Shown here one piece after another: positions 18,274-27,203 of a stretch of DNA of 64,000 bases. Under the pieces are notes generated by a model. That model worked only from the letters and a program-made list of their open reading frames with translations. It had not been told where the DNA came from and ran no database searches. The DNA comes from Lysinibacillus sp. JNUCC-52 (GTDB lineage: Bacteria; Bacillota; Bacilli; Bacillales_A; Planococcaceae): NCBI RefSeq assembly GCF_015999545.1, contig NZ_CP065546.1:1550001-1614000 (forward strand), written 5' to 3'. The translations under genes and the position numbers were made by a program. Position 1 is the stretch's first letter. Each line of letters opens with the position of its first letter.

Positions 18274-18367
18274 AAAAAAACACCTGTATTGAACCCCACC
18301 TAAAGGTAAGGCATTTTCTAACAGAAATATAAATTAATACAGGAAAGGTCATCGTTAGAAACCTTTC
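18274..18367 (-). ncRNA. Candidate pseudoknotted leader with terminator ahead of nupO
   Basis: Read on the minus strand: helix 1 GAAAGGT/ACCTTTC (18367-18361 with 18349-18343) is perfect. Its 11-base loop begins TTCTAAC, which is perfectly complementary to GTTAGAA at 18322-18316 (pseudoknot helix). A separate hairpin CCTTACC-TTTA-GGTGGGG follows (two G-U pairs). A closing helix CCTGTATT/AATACAGG (18343-18336 with 18290-18283) is followed at once by seven T. Helix 1 shares base 18343 with the closing helix, and the pseudoknot crosses it, so the folds compete. I do not recognise a known riboswitch class. Confidence 0.5.
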
Positions 18368-18497
18368 TTCTATTAACTTGGTACCATCATTATCTTAAGC
18401 TTACGATAATATAATAATCTTATTTTAAAAATACTATAAAAATAAAATGTATCCAACAGAGTATTACAAATAGTCTAAATATAACGATAGATTGAAA

Positions 18498-18536
18498 AAT
18501 CATCATAAGGGCAGTTGTAAAGCCCTTATGATGATT
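18498..18536 (-). terminator. Terminator after the BMP lipoprotein gene
   Basis: Perfect 15-bp inverted repeat AATCATCATAAGGGC / GCCCTTATGATGATT with a nine-base loop, ten bases past the stop, followed by a T run on the minus strand. It should make the lipoprotein mRNA more abundant than the ABC mRNA, a common arrangement. Confidence 0.85.
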
Positions 18537-18546
18537 CAGAGATGAA

Positions 18547-19626
18547 TTATTTTTCCACTTTTTCTGGAACTACGATTTCACCGCTAGCAATTTTTTCTTT
18601 ATATTCGTCAATAACAGCTTGTACGTCTGCTGGAATTGCACCACGAGAGTCAGCAAGTTTAACGCCGTCTTCAGCTAGACCGTAAACAACTGTTGTACCA
18701 CCTGGGAATTCACCATTTTTCGCTTTGTTAGAAATATCTACTACTGCTTCGTTAACACCTTTTAACATAGAAGTTAAAGTAATGTTTGTTTTATCATCTA
18801 CTTTACCTTCATCGTATTGGTCAGCGTCTACACCGATTACCCAAACATTGGCATTAGGATCTTTTGCTTTACGTTCTTTAGCTTCAGAGAATACACCGTT
18901 ACCAGTTGCACCTGCAGCGTGGAAGATAATATCTACGCCTGAAGAGTACATGCTGTTTGCAGCGATTTTACCAAGATCCGCTTTGTCAAATGCACCTGTA
19001 TAGTTGCGTTGAATTTCGATATCAGGGTTAACAGCTTTAGCACCTTCAACGAAACCAGCTTCAAAACGATTGATTACTGGAATATCTACGCCACCTACGA
19101 AACCGATTTTACCTGATTTAGACATTTTAGCAGCAGCTACACCCGCTAAGAATGCGCCTTCTTGCTCTTTGAAAAGAACAGATACAACGTTTTCGTCTTT
19201 TACTTCAGCATCGATTAATGCAAAATGATTGTCTGGGTTTTCTGTTGCTACTGCTTCAATTGCATCAGCCATCATGAAACCAATACCGAATACTAAGTTA
19301 AAGTCACGACGAATTAAGTTGTTTAAGTTTGTTTCATAGTCAGCGTCAGAAGCTGATTGTAAGTAGTCGAATCCATCACCTTTTTTCAGGTTGTGCTCTT
19401 TACCATAAGCTTGAACACCTTCCCAAGCAGATTGGTTAAATGATTTGTCATCAACGCCACCTACGTCAGTAACCATACCTACTGAGAAAGTTTCCTCAGT
19501 GTTTTTGTCTCCTGATGCCGCATTGTCTTTTGCAGGTTTTTCTTCGTCTTTCGCACCACATGCACCTAAAATTGCACTTGCAGCTAAAACTGAAGATAAT
19601 ACTAAACCAAATTTACGTTTTTTCAT
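18547..19626 (-). CDS. nupN: BMP-family nucleoside-binding lipoprotein (NupN/YufN-like)
   Basis: 359 residues. The signal peptide ends in a lipobox LGAC, with lipidated Cys about residue 23, followed by an Asp/Glu/Lys/Asn-rich tether. The mature part shows BMP/PnrA family signatures: VGMVTDVGGVDDKSFNQSAW, VGFVGGVDIPVINRFEAG, and VDIIFHAAGATGNGVF. It captures nucleosides at the outer membrane face and delivers them to NupPQ. GGGGGG precedes the ATG. It follows the GntR gene by 53 bp and is separated from nupO by a terminator plus a structured leader. Confidence 0.93.
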   Translation of the reverse strand: MKKRKFGLVLSSVLAASAILGACGAKDEEKPAKDNAASGDKNTEETFSVGMVTDVGGVDDKSFNQSAWEGVQAYGKEHNLKKGDGFDYLQSASDADYETNLNNLIRRDFNLVFGIGFMMADAIEAVATENPDNHFALIDAEVKDENVVSVLFKEQEGAFLAGVAAAKMSKSGKIGFVGGVDIPVINRFEAGFVEGAKAVNPDIEIQRNYTGAFDKADLGKIAANSMYSSGVDIIFHAAGATGNGVFSEAKERKAKDPNANVWVIGVDADQYDEGKVDDKTNITLTSMLKGVNEAVVDISNKAKNGEFPGGTTVVYGLAEDGVKLADSRGAIPADVQAVIDEYKEKIASGEIVVPEKVEK

Positions 19627-19679
19627 TTTGTTAACCCCCCGAGGTATTGTAATTAGCAGGAAAATAATTTAGAAATGTT

Positions 19680-20408
19680 CTACACCCGTTTACGTACTAC
19701 ATGGAAGCTGAATTTATCAGCTCGGAAATAATTTTTTGAATACAGCACTACTTGATCATTATCATCATAATGGAGCTGTTTCAATACTAAAAGAGCAGTT
19801 TCACGACCACAATTTAATATCGGTGATGCTTGTTCATGATACCCAACTGGATCAATATAAGTTACAGCATAGGCAACATGAATTTTACCCGATTGTTCAA
19901 GTGCAGAGAAAAGTGAAACTTCTTTTTTGTCAACAAAGTCAGTAGGCAGGAAGCTGGCTGGTAATTTGTCTATACAATAAACTACTGGCTCACCATCCGC
20001 AGTTCTGACACGTTCAATCGTGAGTATTTTATCCTCGCCATCACATTGGAAGCGTTTTAAATCTTCATCAGAAGGGATATTCTCCGTTGCCTTTAAAAAA
20101 CGAGACCCTGGTTCCATACCTGCTGTTTCGATCATAGAAGAAATACTGGATAAATGCTCGATGCCTGAAGTAAACAACGGCTTAGGATTTACAAAAGTAC
20201 CAACCCCATGTCGACGCACAATCACATTTTCCTCTTCCAACAGTCGAAGCGCTTCCCTAAGTGTTGCTCGACTTACCCCTAGTGATTTCGATAATTCAAA
20301 CTCTGAAGGAAGTTTTTCATTTTCTTTAAAAACGCCCGTCTCAATGTCAGACTTTAAACGATCAATTACTTGAAGATAGAGATGACGATGATCTGCTTTT
20401 ATAGTCAC
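19680..20408 (-). CDS. GntR/HutC-family regulator with UTRA domain (ymfC position)
   Basis: 242 residues from the GTG at 20406-20408, chosen because GGTGGTG lies six bases before it; a longer reading from a TTG at 20423 has no ribosome site. N-terminal winged helix ([41 protein letters not shown], residues about 30-75) and a C-terminal UTRA ligand domain. It occupies the place of B. subtilis ymfC after spoIIIE. Lying 53 bp ahead of the nucleoside lipoprotein gene, it probably represses that operon and itself; a palindrome in its leader is the likely operator. The ligand is not known. Confidence 0.85.
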   Translation of the reverse strand: MTIKADHRHLYLQVIDRLKSDIETGVFKENEKLPSEFELSKSLGVSRATLREALRLLEEENVIVRRHGVGTFVNPKPLFTSGIEHLSSISSMIETAGMEPGSRFLKATENIPSDEDLKRFQCDGEDKILTIERVRTADGEPVVYCIDKLPASFLPTDFVDKKEVSLFSALEQSGKIHVAYAVTYIDPVGYHEQASPILNCGRETALLVLKQLHYDDNDQVVLYSKNYFRADKFSFHVVRKRV

Positions 20409-20431
20409 ATAAATCACCACCAAAATCAGAG

Positions 20432-20445
20432 ATCAGACATCTGAT
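20432..20445. promoter_or_regulatory. Candidate GntR operator (ATCAGA-n2-TCTGAT)
   Basis: Inverted repeat ATCAGACATCTGAT about 25 bp upstream of the regulator start, overlapping a second palindrome ACATCTGATGT (20438-20448). Such a site in the leader of a GntR gene is usually its autoregulatory operator; this is inference from position and symmetry. Confidence 0.5.
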
Positions 20446-20606
20446 GTACAACATTCCTACTAATCGTTCATAAATATAACATTTTTGCAGAATGAAATAA
20501 ACTATTTTAAGCAAAATCAATTATAGAAATCATTTTTTCCTTCTTTTTGTTGCAAACATTTGGACATAAATACTGAAAAAAATGATTATTTTTCCTTTTT
20601 CAGGAA

Positions 20607-22901
20607 TTAGTTATCGTACTGATGGATAAGTACTTGGCGAGGCTTACTGCCCTCTGGAGGCCCGACAATACCGCGTTGTTCCATCTGATCGACTATGCGA
20701 GCAGCGCGAGAATAGCCAATACGGAAGCGACGCTGTAACATGGACACCGAAGCTGTCTGCATATTGACAACTAATTGGACTGCCTCGTCAAATAATTCAT
20801 CTGTTTCTTCTAAAATTGTTTCTTCTTCACTCGGAATCATCTCTTCTTGATACTGCGCTTTTTGTTGTTCTATAACAAAATCAACAACTGCTTCAACTTC
20901 CTGATCAGATAAAAATGCCCCTTGTACTCGTTTAGGTTTAGAAGCACCCGCAGGTAAAAATAACATATCGCCACGGCCAAGCAAACGTTCTGCCCCACCC
21001 ATATCTAAAATTGTTCTCGAATCAATCGCTGATGACACAGCAAATGCTATTCGTGAAGGAATGTTTGCCTTAATAACCCCCGTTAAAACATCGACGCTTG
21101 GTCTTTGAGTCGCTAAAATTAAATGAATACCTGCTGCACGAGCCATCTGCGCTAAACGTGTAATGGAATCCTCGACGTCATTTGAGGCTACCATCATTAA
21201 ATCTGCTAACTCATCGACGATCACAACAATATACGGCAACTTCGGATGCTTTTCTTCTGTTTGCTCATTTACTTTTTGGACATGGCCATTATAGCCTTCA
21301 ATATTTCGAGTACCCGTATGTGAAAATAAATCATAGCGTCGTTCCATTTCCGATACTACTTTTTTAAGTGCTTGTGACGCTTTTCGAGCATCAGTTACAA
21401 CTGGCGCTAACAAATGTGGAATCCCGTTATAAACATTCAATTCCACCATTTTAGGGTCAATCATCATCAGTTTCACTTCATGTGGCTTTGTTCGCATTAG
21501 TATGGATACCACAATGCCATTTATACACACACTTTTCCCACTGCCCGTTGAACCCGCTACAAGTAAGTGCGGCATTTTATTAAGCTCTGCTAACACGGCT
21601 TGTCCAGTAATATCACGGCCAAGCGCTACTTGTAACAATGCATCTGGTTTCGCTCCATCCTTTGATTCCAGCACTTCTCGCAATGTCACAATTGCTACCT
21701 CACTATTTGGTACTTCAATACCTATTGCTGATTTACCAGGAATAGGTGCCTCCATACGAATATCCTTCGCTGCAAGTGCTAAAGCTAGGTCGTCCTGAAG
21801 GTTAACTATTTTACTTACTTTTACGCCGATATCTGGCAATATTTCATATTTCGTAACTGCAGGTCCTAAATGGACTTGCGTCACTTTTGCCTTTACTCCG
21901 AAACTTTGCAATGTTTGCTCTAACTTTTTCGCATTTGCCTGAATTACGGAATATTCACCACTCTGGTCATGCTGAGGAGGCATTTGTAAAAGATTAAATG
22001 AGGGAAGCTGATAATCTGCATTTTCTACAGCATCTGCACTGCCAATATGGACGTCATCCATGCTTTCTCCCTCTTCCACTTCCACGTGCTCAGCTATTGG
22101 CATCGTCTCTTCTCGTTCATGTGATACATTTTGTGTAAAGGCTGAGATGATGGGCTCATGAGAAATTTCTTCTTCTTCATGTACATCATGGGCATGGTCA
22201 ACAGCCGCAACTTCGTCGGCCGTACTTTCTGCTCTTGAACGGCGACGTTTTGGTTTCTTTGGCGTATTTTTTTTCTTTTCTTTATGTTTTTTTTGCCATT
22301 TCCCAAAAAGTACAGGCATTTTTTCAGCTAAATATGGAACGAGTGCCTTGCCCGTCACTAAAATTAAGCCGATAAAGAAAATAACCCAAGCAACTACTTT
22401 CGCACCTGTCGCTTCAAATAATACATGGAGGCCACTAAATAGCAAGGCGCCTACCATTCCGCCACCAAGGGCATCACTGCGATGAATCACACCCTCTGAA
22501 TTAATTAATATTCGCCACGACTCTCTCAAAACCGACTCAGATAATAAGCCACCTGATTTGGATAATTGCTCAAATAAAATCCCATGACTAAAAATAGTTA
22601 AGCTCATGACAATTAACAGCATCCCTAAAATTAGTCGATCCTTCATGCTTACTTTTTTCTGCCCAATCATTAGTAGCAATGCAACAAATATCAGCATAAA
22701 TGGCACTGCAAAATGTAAATTCCCTAAAAGGAACATGGCAATTGTTTGTAAAATACGTCCAATCATGCCATATTCAAAAATCATAATGACCGCAATTGCG
22801 ATTAAGATGAGCCCTAAAATTTCGTACATGAGTGGATGCATTTCTTTTTTGTCAGATGTTGGTTTTGATTTTGTTGTTTTTCTTCTTTTACTACTTGCCA
22901 T
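20607..22901 (-). CDS. spoIIIE: FtsK/SpoIIIE family DNA translocase
   Basis: 764 residues from the ATG of MASSKRRKT, which has AGAAGGTG upstream; a TTG 21 bases earlier would bury that site. Four hydrophobic segments in the first 190 residues, a charged linker (about 195-310), and a RecA-like motor with Walker [15 protein letters not shown] and Walker [12 protein letters not shown]. The C-terminal gamma winged helix ([24 protein letters not shown]) recognises polar DNA motifs. The membrane anchor and the position next to the ymfC-like gene argue for SpoIIIE, which pumps chromosome into the forespore, rather than soluble SftA. Confidence 0.93.
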   Translation of the reverse strand: MASSKRRKTTKSKPTSDKKEMHPLMYEILGLILIAIAVIMIFEYGMIGRILQTIAMFLLGNLHFAVPFMLIFVALLLMIGQKKVSMKDRLILGMLLIVMSLTIFSHGILFEQLSKSGGLLSESVLRESWRILINSEGVIHRSDALGGGMVGALLFSGLHVLFEATGAKVVAWVIFFIGLILVTGKALVPYLAEKMPVLFGKWQKKHKEKKKNTPKKPKRRRSRAESTADEVAAVDHAHDVHEEEEISHEPIISAFTQNVSHEREETMPIAEHVEVEEGESMDDVHIGSADAVENADYQLPSFNLLQMPPQHDQSGEYSVIQANAKKLEQTLQSFGVKAKVTQVHLGPAVTKYEILPDIGVKVSKIVNLQDDLALALAAKDIRMEAPIPGKSAIGIEVPNSEVAIVTLREVLESKDGAKPDALLQVALGRDITGQAVLAELNKMPHLLVAGSTGSGKSVCINGIVVSILMRTKPHEVKLMMIDPKMVELNVYNGIPHLLAPVVTDARKASQALKKVVSEMERRYDLFSHTGTRNIEGYNGHVQKVNEQTEEKHPKLPYIVVIVDELADLMMVASNDVEDSITRLAQMARAAGIHLILATQRPSVDVLTGVIKANIPSRIAFAVSSAIDSRTILDMGGAERLLGRGDMLFLPAGASKPKRVQGAFLSDQEVEAVVDFVIEQQKAQYQEEMIPSEEETILEETDELFDEAVQLVVNMQTASVSMLQRRFRIGYSRAARIVDQMEQRGIVGPPEGSKPRQVLIHQYDN

Positions 22902-22975
22902 CTTTTTCACCTTCTTTTGCAATCCATTCTATATATGTAGCGAATAATATCATGTAGAACCCGATTATTTCAAAA

Positions 22976-23015
22976 AAAGGATTTTCCACCGTTTTTATCG
23001 GCTAGAAAATCCTTT
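22976..23015 (-). terminator. rnjB terminator
   Basis: Arms AAAGGATTTTC and GAAAATCCTTT (perfect 11 bp) with an inner CCG/CGG pairing, followed on the minus strand by T residues, about 195 bp past the rnjB stop. The intervening 195 bp hold no gene; B. subtilis tepA is absent from this interval. Confidence 0.75.
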
Positions 23016-23210
23016 CTCCTTCGCTACTTTTCCATACCTTGCTCTAAAAACAACTTTCACCAGTGGGCAAGACCTTTTTCAAAGGTTACTTGCATAGGTA
23101 ATGTCGTATTTTCATATTAGACATTCAGCAAACCTTTTGAAAATTCAATCGGCAATGCTACGTAAATGTCACGTTATTAGCAACGTGCGTAAAGATAGTC
23201 ATTTAAAATT

Positions 23211-24878
23211 TTAATATTCCATAATGATTGGGATAATCATTGGGCGGCGCTTCGTTTTTTGGAATAAATAAGTATTCAATGTATCTCGAATTTCTTGCTT
23301 AATGTTTGTCCATTCAAATGTATCTTTTCCAACGTATTTTTCAATGACGTTTTTCGCAATTTCCGATGCTTCCACCATCAGTTGCTCTGATTCACGTACA
23401 TAGACAAAACCTCGCGATAAGATTTCGGGACCTGATGCGATTTTCTTTTGTGCGCGGTTTAATGTAACAACAACAATGAATATACCATCTTGTGATAGTA
23501 ATTTACGATCACGTAACACAATGTTTCCAACATCGCCTACACCAATACCGTCAATTAATACATTGCCAGCTTGTACACGACCACTCATGCGCATTTTACC
23601 ATTTTTATATTCTACAATATCACCTTTATCGGCGATGAAAATTTGTGATTTTTGCATCCCTAATTGTTGAGCTAGCTTAGAGTGTGCAATAAGCATACGA
23701 TATTCACCTTGAACAGGGATAAAGTACTTTGGCTGCATTAAATTCAGCATTAGCTTTAAATCTTCTTGGCTGCCGTGCCCAGAAACATGGACATTTTTGC
23801 TTGATGTTAAAATTTCAGCTCCTGCTTTTGCAATGGAGTTCATTGTGTTAGCCATTTGTACTTCCATGCCTGGAGACGGAGTAAACGTAATGAGTACTGT
23901 ATCATTTTGTTTAATCTTAATATCTCGGTGATGCTTGCGAACGATTTTTTCAAGCGCATCTAGCGGTTCGCCTCTATTACCTGTTGCGATAATAATAATT
24001 TCTTCTTCTTGATATTTTTGTATCTCAGAGATAGGAATAATAGTATCTTCTTCAACCGTTAAATAACCTAACTGTACACCTAAATCAACAGCTTTTTCTA
24101 AAGGTTTTCCTACAATCGCCACTTTACGGAATGATTTTTGAGCTTGCGTTAATACTTGTTGAATACGAATGAAGTTCGATGCGTATACAGCTACTAAAAT
24201 ACGACCTGGTGCTGAATGGAAAGTTTTTGATAGTTGTTCCTCAATCACAATTTCAGATGTCGTATAGCCTGGTCGCTCTGCTTCACAAGACTCAGAAAGT
24301 AAAATAAATACGCCTTCTTCACCTAACTGCGCCATTTTTGCTAAATCTGGCTTGAACTTACCTGTCGCAGATTGGTCGAATTTAAACTCTCCTGTATGAA
24401 CAATCGCCCCTTCAGAAGTATGGAACACAACCCCTAATGAATCGGGAATACTATGTGTTGTATGGAAGAATGTTACATACGTAGAATTAAAATTCATACG
24501 GCTTCGGTTTGTTACTTCAAAGAACTTCACCTGATGTGGTGCAGGTAGTTCCTTTAAATGTTCTTTTGCTAGTGCAATCGTTAATTTTGATCCGTACACT
24601 GGCGCTTTCACTTTTTGTAAAATATAAGCAATCGAGCCAATAGCATCCTCGTGACCATGTGTTAAGAAAATCCCTTTCACACGCTCTTTGTTTTCTTCTA
24701 AATACGTAATATCAGGAATTACGATGTCAATGCCCAGCATCTCGTCTTCTGGGAACATTAAACCGCTATCTACTACAAATAGCTCTTCGTCAATTTCTAC
24801 TACGCACATTGCTTTTCCGATTTCGCCCACGCCACCTAGTGGAATGATGCGAATAAGTTCATTTTTCTTTTTTGTCAA
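23211..24878 (-). CDS. rnjB: Ribonuclease J2
   Basis: 555 residues, exactly the B. subtilis RNase J2 length, from a TTG at 24876-24878 with TAGGAGG upstream. The order is beta-lactamase, beta-CASP, beta-lactamase return, C-terminal domain. The metal-binding motif reads THGHEDAIG where active J1 enzymes have HxHxDH; the missing final histidine is the known J2 trait and implies weak exonuclease activity with a structural role in a J1/J2 complex. It takes part in 5'-exonucleolytic RNA decay. It sits between dapA and spoIIIE, as ymfA does in B. subtilis. Confidence 0.93.
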   Translation of the reverse strand: MTKKKNELIRIIPLGGVGEIGKAMCVVEIDEELFVVDSGLMFPEDEMLGIDIVIPDITYLEENKERVKGIFLTHGHEDAIGSIAYILQKVKAPVYGSKLTIALAKEHLKELPAPHQVKFFEVTNRSRMNFNSTYVTFFHTTHSIPDSLGVVFHTSEGAIVHTGEFKFDQSATGKFKPDLAKMAQLGEEGVFILLSESCEAERPGYTTSEIVIEEQLSKTFHSAPGRILVAVYASNFIRIQQVLTQAQKSFRKVAIVGKPLEKAVDLGVQLGYLTVEEDTIIPISEIQKYQEEEIIIIATGNRGEPLDALEKIVRKHHRDIKIKQNDTVLITFTPSPGMEVQMANTMNSIAKAGAEILTSSKNVHVSGHGSQEDLKLMLNLMQPKYFIPVQGEYRMLIAHSKLAQQLGMQKSQIFIADKGDIVEYKNGKMRMSGRVQAGNVLIDGIGVGDVGNIVLRDRKLLSQDGIFIVVVTLNRAQKKIASGPEILSRGFVYVRESEQLMVEASEIAKNVIEKYVGKDTFEWTNIKQEIRDTLNTYLFQKTKRRPMIIPIIMEY

Positions 24879-24983
24879 TTTGTTTCCTCCTAAAAAATAT
24901 CCCGAACAGCAACCACTTATTTTCATTATACGGTTTGCAAAGCTTTTGCACAAATTAAAAATGTAGGTTTTACTTAGAAACGT

Positions 24984-25005
24984 AGTGCCAGTCACTCAAA
25001 CAATT
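24984..25005 (+). repeat. Dispersed repeat, copy 1 (AGTGCCAGTCACTCAAACAATT)
   Basis: 22-bp element matching 21 of 22 bases to the element at 35050-35071, in opposite orientation. The other copy contains the perfect palindrome AGTGCCAGGCACT, damaged by one base here. Both lie in gene-free sequence near terminators. Confidence 0.7.
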
Positions 25006-25038
25006 CTGAATTCTGACAATTTATATATTTAATATCAA

Positions 25039-25092
25039 GTAAAAATCCACGAAAACTCCTCCGTGCCCACGGAAAGCGAAGTGGATTTTTAC
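25039..25092. repeat. Hairpin repeat element with CGCTTTCCGTGGGC core
   Basis: Perfect 12-bp terminal inverted repeat GTAAAAATCCAC / GTGGATTTTTAC around an inner CCGTG-cc-CACGG hairpin. The core (25065-25078, minus strand) resembles the cores at 5441, 31572 and 51673. It looks like a small REP or MITE-type element in the dapA-rnjB gap. Confidence 0.6.
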
Positions 25093-25121
25093 GTAGTGAA
25101 TGGCATCGCAATGTTAAAAAA

Positions 25122-25159
25122 ACTATAGACAAACTCATATTGCTGAGTTTGTCTATAGT
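25122..25159 (-). terminator. Terminator of asd-dapA
   Basis: Perfect 16-bp inverted repeat ACTATAGACAAACTCA / TGAGTTTGTCTATAGT with a six-base loop, 12 bp past the dapA stop, followed by TTTTTT on the minus strand. Confidence 0.9.
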
Positions 25160-25170
25160 ATCATCTATCA

Positions 25171-26070
25171 CTATCTAAAACTTTTTGCTTTTTCTTGATA
25201 GGTTTCCCATACTAAATCAAAGTTTGCTTTTTCTTCATCTGTCATTTCTACCATTGGTAGACGAACATTTAATGTATCAAAGCCTAATTTAGTCATTGCG
25301 TATTTTACTGGTGAAGGATTTGGTTGTGCAAACAATGCACGTACTAATGGTAATAATGCTCTATGAATTTTTGCAGCTTGTTGATGGTTACCTTCTTCAA
25401 ACAATTTAATCATTAGCTGCATATCATTTCCAACAACATGCGACGCTACTGAAATTACACCAGCGCCACCTATTGCAAGCAAAGGTAATGTTAATCCGTC
25501 ATCTCCACTATATACAAAGAAATTATCAACAGCTTCAACGTTTTCTATAATATCGCCCATTTGATCTAAATTCCCGCTCGCCTCTTTAATCCAAGAGATA
25601 TTAGGAATTTTACTTAAATCAACTGACGTCTCATATGCTACGTTTACACCTGTGCGTCCCGGTACATTATAAAGCATTACAGGTAGCCTAGTTTCTTTTG
25701 CAATAGTTTCAAAGTGCGCGTAAATCCCTCGTTGATTTGGTTTATTATAATATGGTGCAACTAACATAATACCATCAGCACCATTTTCTTCGGCTTTATG
25801 CGTCATCGCAATAGAATAAGCCGTTTCATTATCACCTGTACCTGCAATAACTGGTACACGACCTGCTACTTTCTCTACTGTAAATCTTACAACTTCAATT
25901 TTTTCTTCTGTGGTCATAGTTGGGTTTTCGGAGGTTGTGCCACATGCAACAATGCAATCAGTGCCATTATCTATTAAGTAATTAATAATACGTTCTAGTT
26001 CTGGATAATTAATCGTACCATCTTCCTTAAACGGCGTTATCATTGCCGTTCCAATTCGACCTAAATTCAT
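25171..26070 (-). CDS. dapA: 4-hydroxy-tetrahydrodipicolinate synthase
   Basis: 299 residues from the ATG of MNLGRIGTAMITPF, preceded by AGAGGGGTG; an upstream in-frame ATG overlaps asd. Family signatures: the GTTSE loop (44-48), the catalytic tyrosine in MLYNVPGRT (Y134) and the Schiff-base lysine in WIKEASGN (K162). It condenses pyruvate with aspartate semialdehyde, giving the precursor for diaminopimelate, lysine and, in spores, dipicolinate. Thirteen bases after asd; the aspartokinase gene dapG that separates them in B. subtilis is absent. Confidence 0.97.
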   Translation of the reverse strand: MNLGRIGTAMITPFKEDGTINYPELERIINYLIDNGTDCIVACGTTSENPTMTTEEKIEVVRFTVEKVAGRVPVIAGTGDNETAYSIAMTHKAEENGADGIMLVAPYYNKPNQRGIYAHFETIAKETRLPVMLYNVPGRTGVNVAYETSVDLSKIPNISWIKEASGNLDQMGDIIENVEAVDNFFVYSGDDGLTLPLLAIGGAGVISVASHVVGNDMQLMIKLFEEGNHQQAAKIHRALLPLVRALFAQPNPSPVKYAMTKLGFDTLNVRLPMVEMTDEEKANFDLVWETYQEKAKSFR

Positions 26071-26083
26071 CCTTACACCCCTC

Positions 26084-27121
26084 TTATAGTAAGTTATCCT
26101 CAAGCATTGCTTCTGCAATTTGGATAGAGTTCAATGCAGCGCCTTTTAATAAATTATCTGATACGATCCATAGATGGAATCCCTTTTTATTGTCTAAGTC
26201 TTGACGGATACGTCCTACAAAGGTAGCATCTTCCCCTTCAGCGTAAATTGGCATTGGGTAAGTTTGTGTTGCGATATCATCCTGTAAAACAATTCCAGGT
26301 GCATGACGTAATACTTCGAAAATCCCTTCAACTGTTGTATCTTTTTCTACTTCAATATAAACAGATTCAGAATGTCCTGAAACGACTGGTACACGTACGC
26401 AAGTAGCAGCCACTTTTAACTCTGGTGCATGCATAATTTTTTTCGTTTCATTAATCATTTTCATTTCTTCGTATGTAAAGCCATTGTCTGTAAATTTATC
26501 GATTTGTGGAATGACATTACGAGCAATTGGGAAATGACGTTTGTCGCCACCACTTGGTAAAATATTTGCTTCTACATCTTTACCTGCATCCCAGTTTGCG
26601 CTTTGTGCTTTTAATTCTTCAATTGCAGAAATCCCTGCACCAGAAACTGCTTGGTATGTTGATACTAATACCTTCGTTAAGCCAAATGTCGCACGAATTG
26701 GTTCAAGTGCTGCAACCATTTGAATTGTAGAGCAGTTTGGATTGGCGATAATCCCATTATGTTTAGCAAGATCGCCGCGATTCACTTCAGGTACAACTAG
26801 CGGTACCTCTGGATCCATACGGAAATGGCTCGTATTGTCAATAACTACTGCCCCGCGTTTTGCCGCTTCAGGCGCTAGTACTGCCGATACAGAACCACCC
26901 GCAGAGAATAAAGCGACATTGACGCCTTCAAAAGCTTCTGGTGTCGCTTCTTCAATTGTATATGTCTTACCATTAAATTCGATTGGTTTTCCTGCAGAAC
27001 GTGCAGAAGCTAAAAATTTAATGTGTCCTATTGGAAATTTTCGTTTAATTAGCTGTTCCATCATTTTTGAACCTACTGCTCCTGTTGCCCCTACAACTGC
27101 AACTGTTAACTGCTTAGTCAT
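26084..27121 (-). CDS. asd: Aspartate-semialdehyde dehydrogenase
   Basis: 345 residues. NADP-binding GATGAVGSKM at 11-20, catalytic cysteine C130 in NPNCSTIQM, and the downstream acid/base histidine region around SGHSESVY. It reduces aspartyl phosphate to aspartate semialdehyde, feeding threonine, methionine, lysine, diaminopimelate and dipicolinate synthesis. Own promoter upstream (extended -10), then dapA and a strong terminator. Confidence 0.97.
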   Translation of the reverse strand: MTKQLTVAVVGATGAVGSKMMEQLIKRKFPIGHIKFLASARSAGKPIEFNGKTYTIEEATPEAFEGVNVALFSAGGSVSAVLAPEAAKRGAVVIDNTSHFRMDPEVPLVVPEVNRGDLAKHNGIIANPNCSTIQMVAALEPIRATFGLTKVLVSTYQAVSGAGISAIEELKAQSANWDAGKDVEANILPSGGDKRHFPIARNVIPQIDKFTDNGFTYEEMKMINETKKIMHAPELKVAATCVRVPVVSGHSESVYIEVEKDTTVEGIFEVLRHAPGIVLQDDIATQTYPMPIYAEGEDATFVGRIRQDLDNKKGFHLWIVSDNLLKGAALNSIQIAEAMLEDNLL

Positions 27122-27161
27122 CTGTCATCTCTCCTTGAATACAAGTTCCATAATGTGTGCT

Positions 27162-27170
27162 ATTGTATCA
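27162..27170 (-). promoter_or_regulatory. Extended -10 promoter of asd
   Basis: Minus strand TGATACAAT: an extended -10 (TGn plus TACAAT) about 40 bp before the asd start; no good -35 is visible. It would let asd-dapA be expressed in vegetative cells independently of the upstream spore genes. Confidence 0.5.
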
Positions 27171-27203
27171 TAAAAATACTGAAAATTGTGTGCAATTAAT
27201 GAT

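Noticed and set aside
18343..18367. PreQ1-I riboswitch
   Set aside because: The first hairpin and loop look similar, but the class needs an A-rich tail within a few bases of the stem; here the complementary strand is 20 bases away and preceded by a T/A-rich linker.
18160..18500. Purine riboswitch ahead of the nucleoside ABC genes
   Set aside because: The conserved TATA/GTTTCTACC core and the two kissing loops are not present.
24879..24995. Longer N-terminus for RNase J2
   Set aside because: The extra 39 residues have no ribosome site and the TTG at 24878 with TAGGAGG gives exactly the usual family length.
26742..27173. Plus-strand frame of 143 codons inside asd
   Set aside because: Antisense to the NADP-binding and catalytic region of asd; no start signal.
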